A stretch of DNA of 14,468 nucleotides from BNXB01 sp031548005 (GTDB taxonomy: Bacteria > Bacteroidota > Bacteroidia > Bacteroidales > Azobacteroidaceae), in assembly GCA_031548005.1 (NCBI GenBank), contig JAVBRK010000060.1, positions 1-14,468 on the forward strand, given 5' to 3'. This document shows positions 1 to 5,584 of this stretch, in pieces. A model generated the notes under the pieces. That model was given only the letters and a program-made list of their open reading frames with translations, ran no database searches and was not told where the DNA came from. Positions within the stretch are counted from its first letter, which is position 1, and each line of letters begins with the position of its first letter. A program made the position numbers and the translations under genes.

Positions 1-115
1 ATAACAATATATTTTGCTTATGAATGACTGCATCCTGAGTTGCAATCTGCATCTCGTTCAGGCTGCCGATTCCCAGATTCGATAATATGTCTGCTATTTG
101 ATTTTCTTTTTCCAT
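1..115 (-). CDS. DEAD/DEAH-box RNA helicase, N-terminal fragment cut by window edge
   Basis: Only the first 38 codons are present; the rest lies beyond base 1. Read from the ATG at 113-115, the peptide begins MEKENQIADILSNLGIGSLN and continues EMQ at residues 21-23. A leucine-rich helix, then a short phrase ending in an invariant glutamine, then a hydrophobic run (NILL, residues 35-38) leading into where a Walker A motif would fall, is the Q-motif layout of DEAD-box ATP-dependent RNA helicases. Such proteins unwind RNA duplexes in ribosome assembly and mRNA turnover. The Walker A, DEAD and SAT motifs are outside the window, so the family call rests on the Q-motif region alone. The gene is divergent from the VOC operon, sharing a 244-base intergenic region. 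Confidence 0.6.
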   Translation of the reverse strand, partial: MEKENQIADILSNLGIGSLNEMQIATQDAVIHKQNILL

Positions 116-315
116 ACTACAAATTTACATGAAAATCATCAGATATTCTAATTGCCGTTTGAATTTATAAAATCTGGAGTTACAGAATCGTCGCCCATAG
201 AAGACACCTTAAATATGATGATAGAAGCCTTTTTTGTATTTCATATATTTGAATGTTGCCAGGAAAAGGAAAATATTCAAAAATTTAAAAAGTTACTGAC
301 ATACTGTTGTCATTC

Positions 316-356
316 GTATGATATATATTTGCAACGTTAAACGATAAATATCATAC
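316..356. promoter_or_regulatory. Inverted-repeat candidate operator overlapping VOC operon promoter
   Basis: GTATGATAT at 316-324 and its perfect complement ATATCATAC at 348-356 form a 9-bp inverted repeat with a 23-base spacer. The left arm runs into the first base of the promoter-like box, and the right arm ends three bases before the start codon at 360. A dimeric regulator bound here would cover the transcription start. The YafY/WYL protein encoded as the second gene of the same operon is the natural candidate, which would make this autoregulation, but that is inference. Much of the sequence is AT, so chance pairing is possible. Confidence 0.4.
324..331 (+). promoter_or_regulatory. Bacteroidota-type -7 box for VOC/YafY/GyrI operon
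   Basis: TATATTTG matches the TAnnTTTG -7 consensus of Bacteroidota primary sigma factors. It lies 28 bases before the ATG at 360, predicting a leader of about 25 bases. The upstream -33 element is poor (no clear TTTG about 19 bases upstream), which fits a regulated promoter or a weak one. Confidence 0.45.
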
Positions 357-359
357 AAA

Positions 360-782
360 ATGAAACTGACATCTTATCTTGTTTTTAATGGTCAGGCTGA
401 AGAAGCCGCTAACTTCTATGCCAGCGTACTGGGTGGAAAAATAGGAGATCTCCACCGTTACAGCTCCATGCCCCCTACTCCGGGAATGCCGGTCCCTGAA
501 GAGTGTAAACAAAAGGTTTTACATTGCTGTATCGCTTTCCCCGGAGGATCCATGGCTGTAGCCGACACCTTGCCGCATGATCAGCGCGACTTCGGCAACA
601 AGGGACACATGCTGACTCTCGCCTGCGATTCCATTGCCCAGACCGAAGAGGTATATGCCAAACTGGCGGCAGACGCACAAAAGATCGAGTGCCCGCTTGG
701 CGAAGCTTTCTTTGCGAAACGCTATGCCGAAATAGTGGACCGTTTTGGCGTACTTTGGGCATTGATATATGCAGAAGAATAA
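360..782 (+). CDS. VOC superfamily protein, PhnB/YjdN-like (glyoxalase fold)
   Basis: The 140-residue protein is full length for PhnB-like members of the vicinal oxygen chelate superfamily. It has two beta-alpha-beta-beta-beta modules: the first begins TSYLVFNGQAEEAANFY (residues 4-20) and the second begins near residue 82, ending in the typical FFAKRYAEIVDRFGVLWAL stretch (117-135). His55 sits at a position often used for metal binding, but other metal ligands are not obvious, so catalysis cannot be asserted. Relatives include non-catalytic binding proteins and antibiotic or electrophile resistance proteins. It is the first gene of a three-gene operon, nine bases before the regulator gene. 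The specific substrate is unknown; family call firm, function open. Confidence 0.85.
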   Translation: MKLTSYLVFNGQAEEAANFYASVLGGKIGDLHRYSSMPPTPGMPVPEECKQKVLHCCIAFPGGSMAVADTLPHDQRDFGNKGHMLTLACDSIAQTEEVYAKLAADAQKIECPLGEAFFAKRYAEIVDRFGVLWALIYAEE

Positions 783-791
783 CCTGCCGCA

Positions 792-1721
792 ATGAACCGG
801 CTCGACCGCATATCGGCATTACTGGTGCAACTACAGTCGCGACCGGTTGTTAAGGCATCCGATATGGCTGAACGCTTCAGGGTTAGTTTGCGCACCATTT
901 ACCGGGACATGCGTACCCTGTCGGAAGCAGGGGTGCCTATATGTGGCAATTCAGGCATCGGTTACTCTTTAGTGGAAGGCTACAGATTACCTTCACTTAT
1001 GTTTACAAAGGAAGAAGCAACCGCTTTTCTTACTGCCGAAAAGATTATCGAGCAGCTTACCGACGCCCAGAACAGCAATTACTTCCGTCAGGGAATGGAC
1101 AAAATCCGTGCTGCATTACGGATGGTCGATAAAAATTACATTCACGAAATGAGTGATACCATTGCGGTATATAAAAGCCGGAATGCAAAAGAAAGCTTAC
1201 CCAATTTATTGCAGACAATACTCAGTAGCATCAATGATAAATTAATCATTGGGATTAATTATACCAATGCTGACGAGAAAGAGAGCAAGAGATCTTTAGA
1301 AGCAGTTGGCGTCACTTATTCACATCCAAACTGGTATCTATCGGCCTGGTGCCATTTACGGGAAGAGTACCGGATGTTCAGGCTCGACCGCATCGGCAAC
1401 ATCGAGACAACAACAGAAAAGCATACCAAAGTTCATCCGTCATTGGAGTCACTTCTTGATGTAAATGATTCTCAGCATCTTACAGAGGTTATCTTACATA
1501 CTAATAAAGAAGTCGCCAGATACAATGCCGACAGGTGCTATTTTATGGGACTGATCAAAGAAAAAGAGCTGGAAGACGGACAAATAGAACAGACCTACAG
1601 GACTTATTCTCTTGAGTCCCTGGCAAGGTGGGTATTGGCAAATATCGATACAACCACTGTGATTAGTCCTATTGAAATAAAAAATATTATAAAACAAATC
1701 ATTAAAAAATTAGATTTATGA
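792..1721 (+). CDS. YafY-type HTH-WYL transcriptional regulator
   Basis: The 309-residue protein has the standard architecture of the DeoR/YafY-like WYL family. An N-terminal winged helix-turn-helix (about residues 1-65, with DMAERFRVSLRTIYRDMRTL as the helix pair at 24-43) is followed by a linker and a WYL ligand-sensing domain. The diagnostic Trp-Tyr-Leu is at 181-183 and the conserved FRLDRI at 196-201; a WCX-like C-terminal extension follows. WYL domains sense small ligands or nucleic acids and switch DNA binding. It starts nine bases after the VOC gene and overlaps the next gene by ATGA, so the three are almost certainly cotranscribed. It probably controls its own operon through the inverted repeat at 316-356; the ligand is unknown. 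Confidence 0.93.
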   Translation: MNRLDRISALLVQLQSRPVVKASDMAERFRVSLRTIYRDMRTLSEAGVPICGNSGIGYSLVEGYRLPSLMFTKEEATAFLTAEKIIEQLTDAQNSNYFRQGMDKIRAALRMVDKNYIHEMSDTIAVYKSRNAKESLPNLLQTILSSINDKLIIGINYTNADEKESKRSLEAVGVTYSHPNWYLSAWCHLREEYRMFRLDRIGNIETTTEKHTKVHPSLESLLDVNDSQHLTEVILHTNKEVARYNADRCYFMGLIKEKELEDGQIEQTYRTYSLESLARWVLANIDTTTVISPIEIKNIIKQIIKKLDL

Positions 1722-2191
1722 AGATTAACAGTATAGAAATCAAGAATCTTGAACCAATCAAAACGATTGCCCTTTCGCATGTCGGTGAATATTCGGGTAT
1801 TGGAAGTGCATTCGAGAAACTTGCCGCATGGGCGGGAGCGAATAACCTATGGGCTGCTTCTCCCAGAATGGCAGGTGTTTATCATGACGATCCGATGCAT
1901 ACCCCGGTCGAAAAATTATGCTCGGAAGCCTGTCTGGAAAATATTTCGGGAATTGAACCCGGTGAAGGGATGCAACACTATACCATAAGTGGCGGTAAAT
2001 ATTTTGTGATGCGGGTAGAGGTAACTATGTCCGAGTATAGTGAAGCATGGCAAAAAGCAGATGCGACATTCAGCGAGAAAGGATATGAAAATGACTTGCG
2101 GGATCATTATGAACTGTATGTCAGTTGTACCGGTGATCCTCAGGATGCTCATGCTCCCTGGATAGTAGAGATATGTATTCCTGTGAAATAG
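1718..2191 (+). CDS. GyrI-like small-molecule effector-binding domain protein
   Basis: This 157-residue protein is a stand-alone GyrI-like/AraC effector-binding domain with no DNA-binding region. Visible features are the opening strand with IALSHVGEYSGIGSAFEKLAAW (residues 17-38), the ASPRMAGVYHDDP loop (47-59), the GGKYFVMRVEV strand (92-102), the DHYELYVS segment (129-136) and the final WIVEICIPVK (148-157). Relatives bind planar or amphipathic drugs, inhibit gyrase or hydrolyse electrophiles. Its ATG overlaps the regulator's TGA, which implies translational coupling. It could present or sequester the ligand for the WYL regulator, or act as a detoxifying binder; neither can be proved from sequence. 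The length is normal and the frame intact. Confidence 0.85.
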   Translation: MKINSIEIKNLEPIKTIALSHVGEYSGIGSAFEKLAAWAGANNLWAASPRMAGVYHDDPMHTPVEKLCSEACLENISGIEPGEGMQHYTISGGKYFVMRVEVTMSEYSEAWQKADATFSEKGYENDLRDHYELYVSCTGDPQDAHAPWIVEICIPVK

Positions 2192-2201
2192 GATGAAAGT
2201 T

Positions 2202-2705
2202 CTACCGGTTTTTGAGAATGACCGATTTTTTCCGGATCAGATTTTCAAGAACGTCGTATGCAACAGGGCAGGTCGACGCATTTTTTACCGTTAGCCGGAA
2301 TAGCTGGTAAAATTTCTTCCGGTCGGTGTGTGGATATTCCCGGCAGGCTTTGGGCCGATCGTCATATATCATGCAATAATTGTCCGGCATCAGAAAGGGG
2401 CAGGGTATCGATTGAAAAACATAGTCCCCGTCTTCATCCATCCTCAGGTAGGTTTGTACCACCTCTGAAGGCCGGATCCTCAAAGCTTTGGAGATGCGTT
2501 CAATGTCTTTATCATAAATAGCAGGGCCCAGACTCTTGCAGCAATTGGCGCACTGAAGGCAATCAGTAGCCGCCATGGCTTCCTCATGCAGGTAATGAAT
2601 CTCATCATCCCATTTTTCTATCTTCTTCTTATTTTTCTTAAAAAAATCCAGAAATACAGGTTTTGCTTTTTCTGCTAATTTTTTCAATTCATGAGGATCT
2701 CGCAT
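2202..2705 (-). CDS. YkgJ family cysteine-cluster protein
   Basis: From the ATG at 2705 the protein is 167 residues. It has the YkgJ (zinc- or iron-chelating, CxxCxxCC) signature: Cys49, Cys52, Cys55 and Cys56, then PCPFL with Cys102, Cys111 before MIYDDRP, Cys121 in CREYPH, and Cys146. The N-terminal 45 residues are a lysine-rich helix. The family is thought to bind an Fe-S cluster or metal ion; its biochemical role is not established. The frame extends to a TTG at 2742-2744, but that codon lies inside a promoter-like box, so the ATG is the better start. It converges on the GyrI-like gene with only 10 bases between stops and diverges from the exonuclease gene. Confidence 0.87.
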   Translation of the reverse strand: MRDPHELKKLAEKAKPVFLDFFKKNKKKIEKWDDEIHYLHEEAMAATDCLQCANCCKSLGPAIYDKDIERISKALRIRPSEVVQTYLRMDEDGDYVFQSIPCPFLMPDNYCMIYDDRPKACREYPHTDRKKFYQLFRLTVKNASTCPVAYDVLENLIRKKSVILKNR

Positions 2706-2741
2706 CAGACAACCGGGTATTATATCTTGTAAAAAAGACTC

Positions 2742-2749
2742 CAAAATTA
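2742..2749 (-). promoter_or_regulatory. -7 box for the YkgJ-family gene
   Basis: On the minus strand 2749-2742 reads TAATTTTG, a full TAnnTTTG match. It predicts transcription starting near 2738 and a leader of roughly 33 bases to the ATG at 2705. The -33 element is indistinct. This placement argues against the in-frame TTG at 2744 as the start. Confidence 0.4.
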
Positions 2750-2827
2750 CTCATTTGAAGTCAGAAATTCAGAGCTATCCGGAAAAATAAATCGGGTTGA
2801 ATGTACTTTCACATCGAAATATATCCG

Positions 2828-2835
2828 TAAATTTG
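2828..2835 (+). promoter_or_regulatory. -7 box for the DEDDh exonuclease gene
   Basis: TAAATTTG is a full TAnnTTTG match, 29 bases before the ATG at 2865. TTTC at 2807-2810, 17 bases upstream, is a three-out-of-four match to the TTTG -33 element. This is among the best-formed promoters in the window. Confidence 0.5.
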
Positions 2836-2864
2836 TATAACAGATCGTCCTTTAATGAACCTGC

Positions 2865-3380
2865 ATGGAACAAACAAGGCTATTGAAAGACTTTGCTGCC
2901 ATTGACTTTGAAACCGCGAACGGAGAATCCGGAAGCGTTTGCAGCGTGGGAATCGTCATTGTCCGGGACAGAGAAATCGTAGAAAAATTTTATTCTCTGA
3001 TCTGTCCCGAACCCAATTATTATGCTTACTGGAATACCCGGATTCACGGGTTGACCCGGAACGATACGGACCAGGCTCCTGTTTTTCCGAAAGTATGGGA
3101 GCAGATTGAGAATAAATTAGAAGATTTGCCTTTGGTTGCGCATAACAGTCCTTTCGACGAAGCTTGTCTGAAAGCGGTTTTCCGGATTTATCGCATGGAT
3201 TATCCTGATTACCAGTTTTATTGTACCTGTAAAGCAGCCAGAAAGAAATTCAAAGGGATCGGATTACCGAATCATCAACTACACACGGTTGCAGCCTACT
3301 GCGGGTTTAATCTGGAGAATCACCACCATGCCCTTGCCGACGCAGAAGCTTGTGCGGCAATCGCCATCAAAATACTGTAA
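2865..3380 (+). CDS. DnaQ-like DEDDh 3'-5' exonuclease
   Basis: The 171-residue protein is a single exonuclease domain of the DNA polymerase III epsilon/DnaQ superfamily. All catalytic motifs are present: Exo I with Asp14 and Glu16 (AIDFETAN), Exo II with Asp98 (VAHNSPFDEACL), and Exo III with the HHHALADAEA run, His154 and Asp159 being the likely general base and last metal ligand. It is a metal-dependent nuclease releasing nucleotides from 3' ends of DNA or RNA. No polymerase-binding tail, BRCT or GIY-YIG domain follows, so it is a stand-alone enzyme rather than a proofreading subunit in the strict sense; roles in repair or RNA processing are possible. It is monocistronic, divergent from the YkgJ-family gene. 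Confidence 0.92.
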   Translation: MEQTRLLKDFAAIDFETANGESGSVCSVGIVIVRDREIVEKFYSLICPEPNYYAYWNTRIHGLTRNDTDQAPVFPKVWEQIENKLEDLPLVAHNSPFDEACLKAVFRIYRMDYPDYQFYCTCKAARKKFKGIGLPNHQLHTVAAYCGFNLENHHHALADAEACAAIAIKIL

Positions 3381-3417
3381 TAAAAAAGCGCTATGCCAAC
3401 GAATTATATTTCAATAC

Positions 3418-3555
3418 TTATCCTACGATAATTGCCGGAAAAATTCCCAACAGTACATTCAGGACAATTGCTCCAATCCCTGCTACGAGATACTCTCCCG
3501 GGGCTGTTATTACTTCTCCGGTCTCGCTCTCTTTCGTGTACAAGACGTTGATAAG
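3418..3555 (-). pseudogene. Possible 5'-truncated remnant of a NuoN-like C-terminus
   Basis: The minus strand encodes about 45 residues ending in a stop at 3418-3420. They read LINVLYTKES, then a Pro-Gly-Glu-Tyr phrase, then a hydrophobic helix finishing NVLLGIFPAIIVG. The pattern of a short aromatic end of one helix, a polar loop with a proline, a final membrane helix and LGxFP near the stop resembles the tail of NADH-quinone oxidoreductase subunit N and related antiporter-like subunits. The frame continues upstream for about 45 codons, but that part is basic and polar, not membrane-like, and has no start codon. I infer a decayed fragment; a chance frame is the alternative. Confidence 0.33.
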
Positions 3556-3659
3556 CCGATGGTGATTTGTTAAATATTCTTCACTTCGTCTTATCCGTAG
3601 CTTTTTTCCCGTTGGAATTTTATCTTTATTACCGGGTGAACCAATTCCTGTTCTGAGTG

Positions 3660-3690
3660 TTGAAAATATAATCGGGTTAAAATAAATTTC
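3660..3690 (+). promoter_or_regulatory. Promoter-like -33/-7 pair for SRPBCC gene
   Basis: TTG at 3660-3662 and TAAATTTC at 3683-3690 (seven of eight to TAnnTTTG) are 20 bases apart, the usual Bacteroidota spacing. The predicted start lies roughly 14 bases before the ATG at 3708. Confidence 0.4.
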
Positions 3691-3707
3691 AATTAAAAAT
3701 TACAATC

Positions 3708-4187
3708 ATGAACACACTCATTTTAAACAAGGATCATGTAAACAACAGAATAACCGGAACCTTTACATTCGATGCTCCTCTGAACCAGGTATGGGATGCT
3801 TTTACCAATCCTGTAACTATGGAGAAATGGTTTGCTCCGAAGCCGTATAAGGCGATCACCAAAATATCCGATTTTAAAGAAGGGGGATATTGGTTATATT
3901 ATATGCTATCGCCTCAGGGGGAAAAATTCTGGAGCATTGCCCGATATAAAAAGATCCTGTTCAACGCACATTATGAAACCATGGATGCTTTTTGTGATGA
4001 AAACGGACAAATCAACACTGAATTTCCTCAACTAAACTGGCAGTATGATTTCTCGGAAGAAAATAAAATCACGACTGTGCAGGTCACGATCACACTCGTG
4101 AACAGTAAAGAGATGAGCCAACTCCTTGAAATGGGTTTTGAAGAAGGTTATAAAACGGCTTTAATACAACTTCAGGAGATTTTGTGA
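3708..4187 (+). CDS. SRPBCC/AHSA1-like (START-fold) protein
   Basis: The 159-residue protein begins its domain with FDAPLNQVWDAFTNPVTMEKWF (residues 22-43), the hallmark opening of the Aha1-C/AHSA1 branch of the SRPBCC superfamily. A G-G-Y strand, a set of antiparallel strands and a long C-terminal helix (about residues 135-158, MSQLLEMGFEEGYKTALIQL) follow. These helix-grip proteins enclose a hydrophobic cavity and bind small ligands; bacterial members are mostly uncharacterised. It appears monocistronic with its own promoter-like elements. It converges on the efflux operon with only 11 bases between the stop codons and no hairpin between them. Confidence 0.88.
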   Translation: MNTLILNKDHVNNRITGTFTFDAPLNQVWDAFTNPVTMEKWFAPKPYKAITKISDFKEGGYWLYYMLSPQGEKFWSIARYKKILFNAHYETMDAFCDENGQINTEFPQLNWQYDFSEENKITTVQVTITLVNSKEMSQLLEMGFEEGYKTALIQLQEIL

Positions 4188-4198
4188 CACAATTAAAA

Positions 4199-5584
4199 TC
4201 AGTAGCTCCCTCCTCCTAACGACCGATACAGGTTAACACCGTATTGGAGTTGTTCCAGTTTATCGTCTGCTTGTTTCAATTGGGCATTCAACAGGCTTTG
4301 CTCTGCATTCAGCACTTCGGTGTAGTTGGCTTCTCCGGCAATTAACAGCTCTTTGGTATATTCGACCGCCGTTTGAAGTGAATTGACCTGCCTGGTACGC
4401 ATATCGTTCTTACTGAGCGACGACTGAAAAGCGTACAAAATATCCGAGACTTCCTGTCCGGCGCTCAATACCGTTTGTTGAAATTCAAGCAATGCTTCCT
4501 GCTGCTGGGCTTTCCGGATCTTAAGATTGGAAGTCAGTTGTTTTCTGGCAAAAAGCGGTTGGGTTATTCCGGCCAGTATATTTGCAAAAATATTCTCCGG
4601 CTTGAAAAAATCCGAGAGCGTATTGGCTCCATACCCGATCACAGATCCGGAGTTTAATGTAATGGAAGGATAGAAACTGGCTTGTGCCACATTGGTCAAC
4701 TCGAATGCCGATCTGAAATTCAATTCGGCCTGCCGGACATCCGGACGTTTGGCGAGCATTTGTGCCGGAATTCCATGATCCAGCCGGGGAATAACGGATT
4801 GTTCCTGCAATGTGGATCTACTGATGGAACCAGGGGTTCTTCCCAACAGGACACAAATCGAGTTTTCTAATTGCCGGATCCGGTTCTTCAGATCGGGAAT
4901 CGTTACTTCAGTCTGATATAAAAGAGCTTCACTTTGCTTTACCGCGGCGGCATTTTGCATTCCCGCATCCATTAAAGCATGGATGGTAGCCGTACTTTCC
5001 TTGAGTAGTTCCACGGTTTCGACGGTAATTCTCAATTGTTCATCCATCGTTAACAGGGAATAATAGGCCGTTGCAATATTTGCAATCAGCGATGTCTGAA
5101 TCAGATCGCGGTAAGCCTGGCTCCCCAGGAACTGAGCATAGCTGGCCCGCGATTGCCGGTTGAGTTTTCCCCACAGGTCGATTTCCCAGGTAGCACCGAT
5201 TCCCAGAGAATATTGAGTGGACTGACCTCCCAATAGTTTATCACGGTTCGGAGTACTCCGGTTTTGCTGAACCTGTCCTGTCAATGCAATATTGGGGAAG
5301 TAGGCCGCCCGCGCCATACTCAGACCCGCTTCCGCCTGTTGAATCCGGGTATAAGCGATCTGCAAGTCCAGGTTGCGGTCCAATCCTTCCTGAATTAATC
5401 CCTGAAGGAGGGTATCTGCAAAAAACGCTTTCCATGGAATATTGGCAATGGTGATGGTATCCGTCGGATTTTCTTCCCGGAACAATCCGGTCGGATCCAC
5501 TTCCGGAGCCTTGTATTTATTGACCACCTGGCAGGAAGTCATTCCGGTCAGGGCGATTATCAGTAATAGAAGAATATTTCTCAT
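4199..5584 (-). CDS. RND efflux outer-membrane factor, NodT/OprM family lipoprotein
   Basis: The 461-residue protein is the TolC-like exit duct of the RND pump. A lipoprotein signal peptide ends in MTSC with Cys18 as the lipidated residue, as in OprM and NodT-type factors. Two outer-membrane-efflux repeats follow: the first starts near WKAFFADTLLQGLIQEGLDRN with the QIAYTRIQQAEAG helix, the second near MLAKRPDVRQAELNFRSAFE, where the RPDVRQAE phrase is diagnostic. Long helices at both ends form the periplasmic tunnel and short strands the barrel. It is the last gene of the operon; its ATG overlaps the permease stop (ATGA at 5581-5584). Length and frame are normal. The exported substrate cannot be read from this subunit. 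Confidence 0.95.
   Translation of the reverse strand: MRNILLLLIIALTGMTSCQVVNKYKAPEVDPTGLFREENPTDTITIANIPWKAFFADTLLQGLIQEGLDRNLDLQIAYTRIQQAEAGLSMARAAYFPNIALTGQVQQNRSTPNRDKLLGGQSTQYSLGIGATWEIDLWGKLNRQSRASYAQFLGSQAYRDLIQTSLIANIATAYYSLLTMDEQLRITVETVELLKESTATIHALMDAGMQNAAAVKQSEALLYQTEVTIPDLKNRIRQLENSICVLLGRTPGSISRSTLQEQSVIPRLDHGIPAQMLAKRPDVRQAELNFRSAFELTNVAQASFYPSITLNSGSVIGYGANTLSDFFKPENIFANILAGITQPLFARKQLTSNLKIRKAQQQEALLEFQQTVLSAGQEVSDILYAFQSSLSKNDMRTRQVNSLQTAVEYTKELLIAGEANYTEVLNAEQSLLNAQLKQADDKLEQLQYGVNLYRSLGGGSY

Larger units (their letters stand above)
116..359. other. AT-rich divergent intergenic region between helicase and VOC operon
   Basis: This 244-base stretch separates two divergent genes. 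An open frame from a TTG at 152 to 340 codes a 62-residue peptide with no recognisable family features and AT-rich, non-gene-like composition, so I do not call it a gene. The right end holds the promoter-like box (324-331) and the inverted repeat (316-356) described separately. No RNA gene or terminator is visible. Confidence 0.5.
3381..3707. other. 327-base intergenic stretch without intact gene
   Basis: No intact gene is convincing here. Plus-strand open frames that enter from the exonuclease gene have no family features. On the minus strand a stop-to-stop frame covers about 3420-3690 without any ATG, GTG or TTG start before the hydrophobic tail described at 3418-3555. The right end carries the promoter-like elements of the SRPBCC gene. 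No convincing terminator follows the exonuclease stop. Confidence 0.5.

Noticed and set aside
120..127. TAAATTTG on the minus strand as promoter of the helicase gene
   Set aside because: It matches the consensus, but it would place the transcription start on or next to the ATG at 115, unlike the 14-35 base leaders of the other genes; probably a chance match in AT-rich DNA.
152..340. 62-residue open frame upstream of the VOC gene
   Set aside because: It starts with TTG, has no recognisable motif, runs through the promoter box and inverted repeat, and its composition is that of AT-rich intergenic DNA.
2206..2231. Hairpin plus T run as terminator of the GyrI-like operon
   Set aside because: Only a five-base stem including one wobble pair, with a nine-base loop, lying inside the YkgJ-family coding end; too weak to call.
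3289..3573. Plus-strand open frame overlapping the exonuclease 3' end
   Set aside because: It overlaps the well-supported exonuclease out of frame, has no family features and is cysteine-rich at random.
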